Shown: one piece after another, positions 18,866 through 29,841 of the stretch
How the letters are laid out: each line of letters begins with the position of its first letter
Position numbering within the stretch: position 1 is the stretch's first letter
From: JAGNDO01 sp963704975
Lineage (GTDB): Bacteria > Chloroflexota > Anaerolineae > Caldilineales > Caldilineaceae
NCBI GenBank assembly: GCA_963704975.1
Contig: CAVPIK010000037.1
Location: 1-64,000 of the forward strand
Reading direction: 5' to 3'
DNA length: 64,000 nt
The notes under the pieces: model-generated
Told to the model about the DNA's origin: nothing
What the model saw: only the letters and a program-made list of their open reading frames with translations
Database searches by the model: none
Made by a program: the position numbers and the translations under genes

Positions 18866-19558
18866 ATGCCAGTCAATATCCGCGAACGATTTGAACGAAA
18901 ACTGAATAACCTGCGGGATCGCATCCTGCATGTGGGCAGCTTGGTGGAGCAGCAGATGACCCTGGCCCAGTCCGCCTTTGAGGGGCTGGACAAGGGGCTG
19001 GCCCACGAAGTCTATGTGCTGGACGAAAAGGTCAACGCCGCCCGCTTCGAGATCGAAGATCTCTGCCTGCAACTGATCGTGACCCAACAGCCCATGGCCA
19101 GAGATCTGCGCCTGATCGTGGCCGCCATGAACATGGTGGTGGATCTGGAGCGCATGGGCGATCAGGCCAAGGGCATCGCCAAGGTCATCCCCCACATGCG
19201 GGAGCATCTGGACCTGCCCAAGCCGCCCGAACTGCGGGAGATGGCCATCATGGGCCGCAGCATGATCAACCAGGCCATGCAGGCCTACGCCACGGGGGAT
19301 GTGGCCCTGGCCACCTCCATCCCGCCCATGGATGACGATGTGGACAAGCTCTACGCCAAGGTCTTCACCCAGGTCATGTACATGATGACCGAGGTCAAAG
19401 ATCCCCAAGAGGCCGAGGCCACCTACGAACTCCTGCGGGTGGCCCGAGAGTTGGAGCGCTATGCCGACCTGGCCACCAACGTGGCCGAGCGGGTGATCTT
19501 CATGGCCACCGGCCACATGATCGAGACCAACGTCGACCGGGAAGGCCCGGTGGCGTAG
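18866..19558 (+). CDS. phoU: phosphate signalling complex protein PhoU
   Basis: Two-bundle helical regulator that couples Pst transport to PhoR. The two PhoU repeats are readable: VVDLERMGDQAKGIAKV in the first and VARELERYADLATNVAERV in the second, both carrying the E-R-x-(A/G)-D metal-binding pattern. 230 residues, intact. ATG at 18866 follows CCGGAGGCC; the in-frame codons upstream are repeat sequence, not coding. Last canonical gene of the pst operon. Confidence 0.95.
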   Translation: MPVNIRERFERKLNNLRDRILHVGSLVEQQMTLAQSAFEGLDKGLAHEVYVLDEKVNAARFEIEDLCLQLIVTQQPMARDLRLIVAAMNMVVDLERMGDQAKGIAKVIPHMREHLDLPKPPELREMAIMGRSMINQAMQAYATGDVALATSIPPMDDDVDKLYAKVFTQVMYMMTEVKDPQEAEATYELLRVARELERYADLATNVAERVIFMATGHMIETNVDREGPVA

Positions 19559-19569
19559 CCCTCTCCCTT

Positions 19570-19598
19570 CTCGTTCCCACGCGCCGCGTGGGAACGAG
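19570..19598. repeat. GTTCCCACGC hairpin
   Basis: A 13 bp stem (CTCGTTCCCACGC with GCGTGGGAACGAG) with loop GCC lies between phoU and arsC. The same stem sequence, in a longer composite, recurs at 44620-44717, so this is a dispersed palindrome and not only a local terminator. Confidence 0.85.
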
Positions 19599-19624
19599 CG
19601 ATGTCTCTTGAAGAAAGGACAACC

Positions 19625-20071
19625 ATGAGCAAAAAGCGTGTACTCATCCTCTGCACAGGCAATTCCTGTCGCAGCCAGATGGCCGAGGCGTTGATCAACA
19701 ATTTTATGGGCGACACCTGGCTGGCATTCTCGGCCGGGACTGCGCCCACGGGCTATGTGCATCCCCTGGCCATGCGGGCGTTGGATGCCCTGGGCATGGA
19801 TTTGACCCAGTTGCGCTCCAAAGATGTGGAAGAGTTCCACGGCCAAAGTTTCGATGCGGTGATCACCGTGTGCGACGACGCGGCGGAGAATTGCCCGGTC
19901 TGGCTGGACGGCGGCACGGTGGTGCATATCGGCTTCCCCGATCCGGCCAAGTTTGTGGGCAGCGAGGCCGAACAGTTCAACGAGTTCCGCCGGGTGCGGG
20001 ACGCCATCCGCAGCAAGGTCTTTGCCTATTTGCAGGCGCATGAAACGAGGCAACATGCTGTTAGCCATTGA
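19625..20071 (+). CDS. arsC: thioredoxin-type arsenate reductase / low-MW tyrosine-phosphatase fold protein
   Basis: About 148 residues with the LMW-phosphatase P-loop CTGNSCRSQMAEA at residue 10, a second redox Cys pair in ITVCDDAAENC (C-x6-C), and the acidic catalytic HIGFPDP. These three cysteines match thioredoxin-coupled ArsC, which reduces arsenate to arsenite. ATG at 19625 with GAAAGGAC is preferred over 19601. Placement directly behind the phosphate importer makes sense because arsenate enters through phosphate transporters. No arsB or acr3 is seen nearby. Confidence 0.88.
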   Translation: MSKKRVLILCTGNSCRSQMAEALINNFMGDTWLAFSAGTAPTGYVHPLAMRALDALGMDLTQLRSKDVEEFHGQSFDAVITVCDDAAENCPVWLDGGTVVHIGFPDPAKFVGSEAEQFNEFRRVRDAIRSKVFAYLQAHETRQHAVSH

Positions 20072-20821
20072 CGTCGGCAACACCAACGTCACCATCGGCC
20101 TCTATCGGGGCGACGAGCTGATCCAGCACTGGCGGCTGGCCACGGCCCACGAGCGCATGCCCGATGAATACGGCTTGCAGATCATGGGGCTATTGGCCCA
20201 CGTCGGCATCGATCCGGCCACCATCGACGGGGCCATCATCGCCTCGGTCGTGCCGCCGTTGACCGGGCGTTGGGTGGAGATCTGCCGCAACTATCTGCAC
20301 TGCGAGCCCATCCTGGTGGACAGCCGCACGGACCTGGGCATCAACATCCTCTATGAACCCGCCGCCGCCGTGGGCGCGGACCGCCTGGTTGACGCCGTGG
20401 CCGTGCATCAACTCTACGGCGGCCCGGCCTGCGTGGTGGACTTCGGCACGGCCACCACCTTCGACGCCATCCTGGCCAACGGGGACTATCTGGGCGGGGC
20501 CATCGTCCCCGGCATCGGCATTTCGTCCGAAGCCCTCTTCCAGCGGGCGGCCAAGCTGCCCAAGGTGGAGATCGCCCGCCCCCCTCGGCCATCGGCAAAA
20601 ACACCCCCCACGCCATGCAGTCCGGCCTCTTCTTCGGCTACGTCGGCCTGGTCGAAGGCATGGTCACCCGCTTCCGGGCCGAACTGGGCGCGGACATGAA
20701 AGTCATCGGCACCGGCGGCCTCGCCGCCCTCTTCGCCACCGAAACCGACGTGATCCAGATCATCGCCCCGTGGCTGACGTTGGATGGGCTGCGGATTATT
20801 TACGACCGGTTGAGGAGTTAA
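20055..20821 (+). CDS. coaX: type III pantothenate kinase CoaX, one frame change
   Basis: First step of coenzyme A synthesis, phosphorylating pantothenate. Motifs: LAIDVGNTNVTIGLY (phosphate 1), VGADRLVDAVAV, and CVVDFGTATTFDAI with GGAIVPGIGIS, the classical CoaX order. A C is missing from the run near 20585, so the last third (GLFFGYVGLVEGMV, VIGTGGLAALFA) is in another frame. It overlaps arsC by 17 bp and ends 2 bp before coaBC, forming a CoA operon segment. Confidence 0.94.
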
Positions 20822-20823
20822 CC

Positions 20824-22045
20824 ATGCCCAGCCCACTTCCATCCGCCCGCATCGTCCTCGGCGTGACCGGGTCCATTGCCTGCTACAAGGCGGCGGATCT
20901 GGCCTCCAAGTTGAGCCAGGCCGGCGCGCAAGTGGACACGATCTTGACCGGCGCGGCGACCAAGTTTCGTCTCGCCCCTCACCTTTTCGTCCGTGACCGG
21001 GCGGGGCGCGTACACCGACGGCGACCTGTGGGGCGACCGGGCGCATGTGCTCCACATCAGCCTGGGCCATGAGGCGGATCTGCTGATCATCGCCCCCATC
21101 ACCGCCAACAGCATGGCCAAGTTGGCCCACGGCACGGCGGACGATCTGCTCAGTGTCACCGCCCTGGCCGCCCGCTGCCCGGTCCTCATCGCCCCGGCTA
21201 TGGACGGCGGCATGTTCTCCCACCCGGCCACCCAGGCCAACTTGCAGACCCTGCGGGACCGAGGCGTCCACATCATCGGCCCGGAGTCGGGCCATCTGGC
21301 CTCCGGGCTGGTGGCCGCCGGGCGCATGAGCGAGCCGATGGCCATTTTGGGCATGGCCCGTTACATTTTATCCCGAACTGGACCCCTGGCCGGACGGCAT
21401 GTCGTCGTCACCGCCGGGGGCACCCGTGAACCTATCGACCCCGTGCGTTACATAACGAATCGATCGTCAGGCAAACAGGGTTATGCCCTGGCCCAAGCCG
21501 CGTTGGACGCCGGAGCCGATGTGACCCTGATCAGCGCGGCAGATCTGCCCGCACCGGCGGGGGCAACCTTGATTGAGGTGGGGAGTGTGGCCGAGATGGC
21601 CGAGGCGGTGCTGAGGGCCAGCCAGGGCGCGGATGCCCTGATCATGGCCGCTGCGGTCAGCGATTTTCGGGCGGCAGAGGCGGCGGATCAGAAGATTAAA
21701 AAAGGAGAACCTGGGCGCGGAATCGCCCGTGATCCGTCTAGCGGCCACCACGGATATCTTGATGGCGGTGGCCGCACAACGGGCAGGTGGGGCGGGGCCA
21801 ACCCTCGTCGTGGGCTTCGCCGCCGAAACCCAGGATCTGCTGGACAATGCCCGATCCAAGCTGGCCCGCAAGGGGCTGGACCTGATCGTGGCCAACGATG
21901 TCAGCGCGGCGGATGCGGGCTTTGGCGTGGACACCAACCGGGTTACGCTTGCTGTCCGCGGACGGCACGGTGGAGACATCTGCCCCTCATGGGCAAGGAC
22001 GCTGTGGCCGAGCGGGTGATAGAATGGGTGGTTGAAAAACTGTAG
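20824..22045 (+). CDS. coaBC: CoaBC: phosphopantothenoylcysteine synthetase/decarboxylase, three frame changes
   Basis: Bifunctional CoA enzyme. The flavin-binding decarboxylase half shows VLGVTGSIACYKAADL, GDRAHVLHISL, APITANSMAKLAHG and the PAMDGGMF motif; the synthetase half shows VVVTAGGTREPIDPVRYITN, SSGKQGYALA, DALIMAAAVSDF and LIVANDVS. Frame changes lie near 20966 (extra C), 21715 and 21970. The TAG stop falls within the left arm of the 43 bp palindrome. Co-occurrence with coaX supports the call. Confidence 0.94.
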
Positions 22046-22130
22046 GGGTTTGCGTGGCGGAGTGGGGTGAAAGCGGGCAAAGTCGAAGACTTTGCCCGCT
22101 TTCACCCCACTCCGCCACGCAAACCCCTAC
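22042..22130. repeat. perfect 43 bp inverted repeat with 3 nt loop
   Basis: 22042-22084 is the exact reverse complement of 22088-22130, loop GAA. The stem is G-rich (GTAGGGGTTTGCGTGGCGG) and contains the coaBC stop codon. No U-run follows. Far longer and more perfect than a terminator needs to be; no substitutions separate the arms, which suggests recent formation or gene-conversion-like upkeep. Confidence 0.97.
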
Positions 22131-22208
22131 GATATTGCGGGATCAATGTATCTGCGCTACGATATTTCCTCGTTTACCCACCCGTTCAAGCCCAAGACAG
22201 GACTGATT

Positions 22209-22667
22209 ATGACTACCGAAGAAAGAATCGCCACCTGCCCCGACGCCCTGCAAAGCATCATCGCCGAATTTCAAGAGGTGACGCCCCGGGAGCGGCTGGA
22301 ATTGCTGCTGGAGTTTGCCTTTGATCTGCCCGACCTGCCCCCGCGTCTTTTCGAGAAACGGGATCAGATGGAGCAGGTCCACGAGTGCCAGTCCCCGGTC
22401 TTTTTGCACACGGAGCTGGACGGGCCGAACCGAGACGCCGTGCATTTCTACATCGACGTGCCCATGGAAGCCCCCACCGTGCGGGGCTACGCCGCCATCC
22501 TGGCCGCAGGGTTGAACGGGGCCACGCCGGACGCCATCCAGGCCGTCCCGGACGATGTGTACACCCTCTTGGGCCTCCACGAAGCCATCACGCCCCAACG
22601 TCTGCGCGGGCTCCACGCCCTTATGCGCTATATGAAGCGGCAGGTGGAGAGAGGCCTGAGCGGGTGA
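22209..22667 (+). CDS. sufE: SufE family Fe-S cluster assembly protein
   Basis: Sulfur-acceptor protein of Fe-S assembly, 152 residues. The conserved active-site Cys lies in VHECQSPVFLH, matching the GCQS-type loop of SufE; other family features are LLLEFAFDLPDLP at the N-terminal side and LLGLHEAITPQRLRGL near the end. ATG at 22209 begins 79 bp after the coaBC palindrome. SufS/SufBCD are not in the window. The stop codon lies at the edge of a GGGTGAA repeat arm. Confidence 0.88.
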   Translation: MTTEERIATCPDALQSIIAEFQEVTPRERLELLLEFAFDLPDLPPRLFEKRDQMEQVHECQSPVFLHTELDGPNRDAVHFYIDVPMEAPTVRGYAAILAAGLNGATPDAIQAVPDDVYTLLGLHEAITPQRLRGLHALMRYMKRQVERGLSG

Positions 22668-22933
22668 AAGGGTGAAAGGGTGAAGGGGTGAAGAGAGACC
22701 AGCGCAGGTTGAGTAGCCGCCGCCGAAATCTCCGCTAACCATTCAAGTACTCGGCGGCGTATCGCTTGGTCTGAGTGCGAAGCACTATCGAAGTGAAACC
22801 GAAGCGGGTTGACGCGAAGCGCGTCAACCCGCTTCGGTTTCGATACGCCCTCTCTTTTTGGGTCGTGTAACTGGTTGGGTCAAGCCGGGCTACTCAACCT
22901 GCGCTGGCCCGCTGGCCCTTCACCCCCTCACCC
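22663..22933. repeat. composite repeat: GGGTGAA arms enclosing a MITE-like element
   Basis: Left arm 22663-22692 consists of four GGGTGAAA/G words and overlaps the sufE stop; a shorter complementary right arm (CCCTTCACCCCCTCACCCC) ends at 22933, overlapping the 3' end of the kinase gene. The 205 bp element lies between them. The same outer arms flank the second copy at 35155-35356. Confidence 0.85.
22701..22905 (+). mobile_element. MITE-like palindromic element, copy 1 (205 bp)
   Basis: Bounded by perfect 18 bp terminal inverted repeats (AGCGCAGGTTGAGTAGCC and its complement). Interior contains a second long hairpin centred near 22820 (GAAACCGAAGCGGGTTGACGC and complement). No coding capacity. 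Nearly the whole sequence recurs in inverted orientation at 35180-35338, which lacks about 46 bp of the centre. Non-autonomous element or REP-like sequence; no transposase is present in the window. Confidence 0.85.
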
Positions 22934-25900
22934 CAACGCCGCAGCCACCTTCTGGGCCAGGTTGCCAGCGTCGAAGGGTTTGGGCAGCCAGTCGATAATG
23001 CCCTGTTCCAGGAGTTGCTTGCCTCCATCCTCCAGGGGATAGCCGGTCATGATGATCAATTTGACGGCGGGGTTGCGTTCGCTCAGGGCCTGAAATAGTT
23101 CAATGCCACCCAGTTTGGGCATGACCATGTCGCTCAACACCAGGCCGATCTCTGCTTGGTGTTCGGCGTAGAGTGCCAGGGCCTCCTCGCCATTGACCGC
23201 ACTCAATACCTTGTAGCCCATTTCCACCAGCACATCTTCCAACGCCACCCGGGCGGCGGTATTGTCTTCCGCAATCAAAATCGTGCCATTGCCGCCAATC
23301 AGCCGATCCTCATCGGCCAACGCTTCTTCCTGGTCGGCCATAGACTGCATGGCCGGTAGATAGATGCTAAAGGTTGTCCCTTCGCCCAACTGACTCTCCA
23401 CACCGATGAACCCCTTGTGCTGCTTGACAATGCCATAGACCTGGGCCAGCCCCAGCCCTGTCCCCTTCTCCTTGGGTTTGGTGGAATAGAAGGGTTCAAA
23501 GATGTGGCTCAGAATTTGGGGGTTGATGCCCTCGCCGCTGTCCTTCACGGTCAGGCTGATCCAGTGGCCGGGGGGCATGTCGGGCAGGGGGGGCGGCGTG
23601 TCCTGGCCCAGATTCAGGGCGGTGATCACAAAAGTAAGCTGACCGCCGCTGGGCATGGCGTCCCGGGCGTTGACGGCCAGATTCATCATGGCCTGTTGCA
23701 GCCGGGTGGCGTCGGCCATGACCAAGGGCGGACTGTCCTGGATATTTTGCTGGAACACCACCTCGATATTTTCGGGCAGGGTGCGGGCCAGCATTTTGAT
23801 CAACCGCTGCATAAATGGGTCCAGTTCCAGGGTCACGCGTTCGATCACCGACCGGCGGCTGAAGTCCAGAATCTGGCGGATCAGGTTGGAGGCGTGGTGG
23901 GCTTGGTCTTGGATGGTGTGCAGATAGTCGCTGTGCTTGGGCGACAGGTCCGCCTGGCGACTGAGCATTTGGGCATAGAGGACAATGGCCCCCATGATGT
24001 TGTTGAAATCGTGGGCAATGCCGGCGGCCAACTGACCCACAGTGGCCAGCCGTTCTTGGGCGTGCAGGTATTCTTGATGATGGCGTTCCTGGGTCACATC
24101 CCGCAGCATCACGACCCAGCCGGCATGGGTGGTCTCCCGTTGCATGGGCCGGGCCTCTATCTCGAAGATGCGCTTAGGTTCGCCGGGGAGGATCACCTCT
24201 CGGGCTGGATGGTGGCCCGTCACCTGGGGCGTTAGGAGATCGGTGATGGCCAAGTTCCCCAAAAATGTGATGATTTCGGGCGCTCTTTGACCGGTCAGGA
24301 TTGCCAACTGGGCCAGCGCGGTTGGGTTGCCCAGCACGACCCGGTGTTGCGGATCCAAGAGCAGGACGCCGTCCGGCACGGTTTCGATGATCTGTTGCAC
24401 CTGTTGCGCTTGGGCCTGGGTGTGGTTGAGCAGACTCTGGATCTGATCAAAAAGGGTGGCATTCTCGATGGCGATGGCAGCCTGGCTGGCCAGAGACTCC
24501 ATAAAACGCTGATGGCTGGGCAGAAAGCGACCCGGCTCGAAGGATTGCACCGAGATGGCCCCGATGATCTGGCCCCGCACCATCAAGGGGACGCCGAGCC
24601 AGGAACGAGCGGGCTGGGTCATGTGCCGGGGGGCAACCGGCGCATCGTTTGCTAACAGGTCATCCACAAGCAGGGATTGGCGATTCTTGATTACCCAGTT
24701 GGTAAGCCCCCCCTCACTCAACGGGATCTCTGTGCCTTGATGTTCATCCAAAAAGCGCCCCTCTTCCCACACCACCTCCAGCCGTACCAAATCTTGCACC
24801 TCATCATACAAAGCCAGGAAGAGTGAATCCGGGGTGACCAGTTGGTTTATGCGTTCGGCAAGATAGCGCAGAAGATCATCGGATTGGAGAATGCCGCCGA
24901 TGGACAGGGCCAGATCGTGCAGGTTGGAAAGCTCCTGGTTGCGCTGTTGCGCCTCGGTGAAGAGTCTGGCCCGCTCGATGGCCGTGGCCAATTGGCCGGC
25001 AATGGTGGCCAACAGTCGCTCATCTTCCGGGCCAAAGGCGTCCACCTTCTGGCTTTCGGCATTGATAATCCCCAGAATCTTTCCGCCCGCCATCAAGGGC
25101 ACACACAGCTCCGAGCGGCTGGCCTGGGTGGCGGATAAGAAGCGGGCATCCTGGGTGACATCGCCGATGCGCAGAGATTGCCCCGTGCTGGCCACATGGC
25201 CGGCCACCCCCGCCCCGATCGCTATCTTCCAGGTCAGGGCCTCATCATCCACACCTTGATAAGAGGCGTGGGGAGTGAGAAAGTGGCCCTTGGGTTCCAG
25301 CAAAAGAATACCAAAGTGGTCGGGATAGAAGGTGTCCCCGATCACTTGGGTGGCCCGCTGGATAATGATATCCTCGTCGGGCATCTCGGTGCCCAGGGTG
25401 GCGATGGTTTGGAGGACCTGCAACTCTTTGAGTTGACGCTTGAGGGACTCTTCGGTACGCATTTGATCCGTGACATTGTGCTTGATGGCGACGAAGTGGG
25501 TGATCTCCCCCGATGCGTCATGGACCGGCGTGATGGTCTGTTCTTCGAGATAGGTGTGGCCATCTTTGTGGAGGTTGTGGATCACCCCGCGCCACACCTG
25601 GCCCGATGTGATGGTCTGCCACAGGTTGCCGTAGAACTCTTTGGGATGAAAGGTGGAACGGAGCAGACGGGGGGTGCTGCCGATGGCTTCGTCGACTTCG
25701 TAGCCGGTCAATCGAGTGAAAGCCGGATTGGTCCACTGAATCACACCCGCTCGATCTGTGATGACAATGCTGTTGGCGGCAGAGTTGAGGGCCGCGGATT
25801 GCAGACGATTCAGTTCTGATACCTTTTCCAGTTCCGTCACATCGTGGATGGCCACGAGAACGTTGGCCGCGTCCTGCTCGTGGCCCGGCGAAATGGACCA

Positions 25901-27506
25901 GTGGATGTTGATATGGACAAGTTCGCCATCCAAGCGATTGTTGATGCTGGCGAATTCCACATGGGTGCGCCCCTGGGCCAGGGCTTCTATTTCTGTCAGA
26001 AAAGCTATGCGCTGACTTTCCGTCTGCAAAGGGGGCAAGCCGGACAGGATCTGTTCTTTGTTCTCGGCACGAGTGATGCGCAACGTGGCCTGGTTGACAT
26101 TCACGATGCGTACCTGAGACCAAAGCTCGTCTAGCTCGTCTTCGTGTTGGCGGAAATACGCGGTCATATCTGTGATGCCGGCGGCGACCAACTGGTCGAT
26201 CCTGCGTTTGACCGCAGAAAAATCTTCCTGCCACAACGAAATAGGCGCGTGTTCAAAGAGATCCAAATAAGCCTTTTCTCGTTGGCCCAGAGCCGTTTCG
26301 GCCCGCTGGCGCTCTTGGATCTCTTCCTGCAACTGCAGATTCTGCCGGGTAAGCGCCGCCGTCCGATCCTGAACCTGATCGCCCAGTCGGCTATAGCTGG
26401 CTTGCAAGCTGGCGGCCATATCGTTGAAGGTCAGGGCCAGTTGGCCGAATTCATCCCCGCCATCCGCCTCCATACGGTGATCCAACTGGCCGGATTGAAG
26501 CCTGCGTGCCCCATCGGCAATCCGGCGCAGGGGAGACAAGAGCCAGAATGTTACATAATAGCTAGTTACTCCCAACATGAGCAGGGCAAACAGCGTGATG
26601 AAGATCAAATTCAGGCCAATGGCCCGCATCTCCGTCAAGGCGATGGCGCGATCCATCCACACCACCACACTGGCATTCAGGGCCGAGAGGGGCCGATAGA
26701 CCATCAGTGCATCTTGGCCGACAGGTAGCGCATCCGCAGCGCGTCCCAACCTCGCCCATGCGCACCATCCCTGCCAGCTCTGCCCCCAACTCCTGGATGG
26801 GCAGGACAGCGTAGGGCTGCAATTGCACCATCAAATCACCCTGGTTCGGCACCACATAGAGATGGATATCCGCAAGATTCCGCTTGTCAACGGCCCGACC
26901 TGCCTGCGGCTGTACTCTGCTGGCGGTCACACCGGCCATGATGAGTTGAGGATTCATTTCCACCACAATCACGGCGATGGGTTGACCGTCGTTTCCGTGA
27001 ATGGGCGCGCTGATCACAAATGTTGCCAGTTGGCTGCCCTGGGGGCGTACCAACTGGCTGATGAAGATGTCGGTTCGTCCTTGCAGAAAGAACTCGTCCT
27101 GACTGTGGTCGTGGGTCAAACCTTCGGGGTTGCTGGAGAGCAGCGCGCGGCCCGTGGCGGGGTCGAGCAGTGAAATGTTGTCCAGGGTTGGGTATTGCGC
27201 GGCAAAGGCGATCAGATCCTCTTGGGCGTTGGGCAAGGCGGCTACAGCGGCTAGGGATTGGGGCTTGGATTCTGGCCCAAGAAAGTCAAGGTGTTGCGCC
27301 CCGGCCACAGCCTGCACCCCTTCACTGATCCAGCCATTCATCTCGCCTGTCACCAAAGAGGCGGCAGAATCCAGACGCAGATATGCATCGCTCAGTTGGG
27401 TGGTCCGGGCCTGATCCACATATAGATAGATGCCCGCCCCCAAGAGGAGCAACAGTTGCACAAATAAAACCAAGGAGATACCTTGGCGGAAACTGATTCG
27501 TCTCAA
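22928..27506 (-). CDS. hybrid sensor histidine kinase (Cache-HAMP-PAS-PAS-GAF-GAF-PAS-HisKA-HATPase-REC)
   Basis: About 1,525 residues. First membrane segment near residue 10 (SLVLFVQLLLLLGAGIYLYV), an extracellular Cache-like sensor of about 250 residues, second membrane segment (LIFITLFALLMLGVTSYYV), HAMP, two PAS domains, two GAF domains (EARLFTEAQQ-type linkers), a third PAS, then AAGIAHDFNNIMGA (phospho-His), NLAVNARDAM, GTGLGLAQVYGI, and a C-terminal receiver with Asp in GLVLSDMVMPKLGG. One frame change near 26740. A TTG at 27506 near TAAGGAT is the likely start; GTG at 27584 would overlap ppk2. No separate regulator gene is adjacent. Confidence 0.9.
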
Positions 27507-27555
27507 ATCCTTACCACAACTTTCTGTCCAAATGTGCGTGACCGAACCAACAATC

Positions 27556-28374
27556 CTATTCGATGACCAACTCGTCCAGCCCACCTTCGGGCTGGGGGAA
27601 GTGCATGTCCAGCCCCCGCAGGGTGTCCACGATCACCTGGGAGATGACCAGATTGCGGAACCACTTGCGGTTGGCCGGGATCACATACCAGGGCGCATAG
27701 GCCTTGCTGGTCTTGGACAGAGCCGCCTCGTAGGCCGCGGTGTAGTCGGCCCACAACTTGCGCTCCTCCAGATCCCCGGCGCTGAACTTCCAGCGCTTGT
27801 CCGGCTCGTCCAGCCGGGCCTGCAAGCGCTCCTTCTGCTCGTCCAGGTCGATATGCAGAAAGAACTTGAGGATGGTCGTGCCCTCCTCGGCCAACTGCTT
27901 CTCGAAGGCGGCGATCTGGTCGTAGCGCTTGCTCCACACCTTCGGCGGCACAAGATTGTGCACCCGCACCACCAGCACATCCTCGTAGTGGCTGCGGTTG
28001 AAGATGACGATCTCCCCCTTGCCCGGCGTCTGCTTGTGGACGCGCCACAGATAGTCGTGGGCCAGCTCCTCCGGCGTGGGCACCTTGAAGCTGGCCACCT
28101 TCACCCCCTGGGGATTCACCCCCTCGAAGACATGGCGGATCGTGCCATCCTTGCCCCCCGTGTCCATAGCCTGAAGCACGATCAGCACCTTGTGCTTGCC
28201 CTCGGCATAGAGCAACTCCTGCAACGCCTCCAACTCCCCATTCAGCCCGGCGGTGATCTTCTCGCCCTCCTTCTTGCCGCCCTCAAATTCCCCCGTGTCG
28301 TTGGGGTCCCAACTGCCCAGGTCAATCTTCTTGCCCGGCTTGACCCGATAGCGTTCTGTGTCGATGCGTGTCAT
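27556..28374 (-). CDS. ppk2: PPK2 family polyphosphate kinase
   Basis: Polyphosphate:nucleotide phosphotransferase, 272 residues, intact. Walker A is MDTGGKDGTIRHV, Walker B lies in VIFNRSHYEDVLVVRVH, and the lid segment KRWKFSAGDLEERKLW is typical of class I/III PPK2 (nucleoside diphosphate or monophosphate phosphorylation). Single domain. ATG at 28374 preceded by AGGAGACC. Lies 49 bp upstream of the sensor kinase on the same strand and, with the pst operon 10 kb away, suggests active phosphate/polyphosphate metabolism. Confidence 0.93.
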   Translation of the reverse strand: MTRIDTERYRVKPGKKIDLGSWDPNDTGEFEGGKKEGEKITAGLNGELEALQELLYAEGKHKVLIVLQAMDTGGKDGTIRHVFEGVNPQGVKVASFKVPTPEELAHDYLWRVHKQTPGKGEIVIFNRSHYEDVLVVRVHNLVPPKVWSKRYDQIAAFEKQLAEEGTTILKFFLHIDLDEQKERLQARLDEPDKRWKFSAGDLEERKLWADYTAAYEAALSKTSKAYAPWYVIPANRKWFRNLVISQVIVDTLRGLDMHFPQPEGGLDELVIE

Positions 28375-28401
28375 GGATCGGTCTCCTTTTTTTGAAATTT
28401 T

Positions 28402-28503
28402 ATCGAGTGTCGTGTGTCGAGTATTTGGGGGCCAGACAGACGATTCGTGTCTAAACGAATGGACCTAGCCCCGCCACGAAATACTCGAACCACGATACTC
28501 GAT
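28402..28503. repeat. inverted repeat of CGAGTATTT/AAATACTCG words
   Basis: 28402-28426 pairs with 28479-28503 (22 of 25 bp). The inner spacer holds a small ATTCGT/ACGAAT palindrome. The element separates threonine synthase from ppk2; its right arm ends 4 bp from the threonine synthase stop. Confidence 0.85.
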
Positions 28504-28507
28504 ATGC

Positions 28508-29841
28508 TTACCCCAACCGCCGCCGAATCGTCTCTTTCACCACCTCCGCATCCGCCGGCAAATACGTCGGCGGATTGGCCAACTCGCTCTCCACCTCGGC
28601 CAAGGTGCCTTCGTGATAGCCCACCTTGAACGGCGTGAACTTCAGCCCATGCGCCGTGCTGATCACCACCACCCGCTCGTCGGACTTGATCTCGCCCCGG
28701 CCCACCAGCTTGAACAGCACCGCCAAGGCCACCCCCGTGTGGGGACAGGTGTACATCCCGGTCAGGTCGGCCCGGGCCGCGGCGTTGGCCAGTTCGTGCT
28801 CCGTGGCCTGCTCCACAATGCCGTTGGTGGCTTGGATGGCCTGCACGGCTTTTTCATAGCTGACCGGGTCGCCGATCTGGATGGCCGAGGCCAGGGTGGT
28901 CTGGGCTTTGAGGACGCTCTTGTCGGCAAAGCCGTTCAAATAGCTCTGATAGAGCGGGTTGGCCTTGGCCGCCTGGGCCGCCACCAGTCGGGGCATCTTG
29001 TCCGTGATGCCCAGGTCCATCAGCAGCTTGAAGCCCTTGTACATGGCGCTGATATTGCCCAAATTGCCCACGGGGATGATCATCCAGTCGGGCACTTGCC
29101 AATCAAACTGCTGCACAATCTCGAAGGCCACGGTCTTCTGGCCCTCGATGCGCAGGCTGTTCATGGAGTTGGCCAAATAGATGCTGTCGTCCTGGGTCAC
29201 CTCCTTGACGATCTGCATACAGCCGTCAAAATCCGTGTCCAAGGCCAGCACATGCGCCCCGTTGGCGATGGGCTGGATCAACTGGGCCGGGCTGACCTTG
29301 CCCTGGGGCAAAAAGATAATCGACGGCACGCCCGGCGGCCGCGGCATAGGCGGCCAGGGCCGCGCTGGTGTCCCCCGTGCTGGCCGCGGCCACGGCCCGC
29401 ACCGGGCTGCTCCCGGTCCCCATCATCTGCTTCACCGCGCTGACCAGGACGGTCATGCCCAGGTCTTTGAAGCTGCCCGTGTGGCTGTTGCCGCACATCT
29501 TCACCCACAGGTCGGGCACATTGATCTGCTGGCCCAATCGGCTGGCCCAAAATAGATTGCTGTTGCCCTCGTAGGTGCTGACGACATTCTCGTCGGAAAG
29601 GTGCGGCAAGCACCCATTCTTTGTACCGCCACACCCCGCTGCCATAGGGCCAGGACGTGGCCCCCATGCGGCTGTCCAGCAAGGCCCGCCACTCGTCCCC
29701 CGTGCGTTCCTGCAAGGGAGCCAGATCGTGGTGAACCTCCAACAGCCCGCCGCACGTGGGGCAGGTGTAGATCACATCAAAGACAGAATAGTCACCGGGG
29801 CAGCCCCGGAAACAGCGGAAGGACGCATGATAGTCAGCCAT
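28508..29841 (-). CDS. thrC: threonine synthase, two frame changes
   Basis: PLP enzyme converting O-phosphohomoserine to threonine. N-terminus has a zinc-ribbon-like CFRGCPGDYSVFDVIYTCPTC, then YEGNSNLFWASRL, the PLP lysine in GNSHTGSFKDLGMTVL, the phosphate-binding AAASTGDTSAALAAYAA, VPVGNLGNISAMYKGF and a C-terminal TGMYTCPHTGVALAV. Frames change near 29620 and 29325, but the joined protein (about 445 residues) is complete. ATG at 29841. Monocistronic or linked to ppk2 across the repeat. Confidence 0.92.

Noticed and set aside
22701..22905. Small RNA gene in the palindromic element
   Set aside because: No promoter or terminator pattern; the two-copy structure with terminal repeats is better explained as a mobile or REP-like element.
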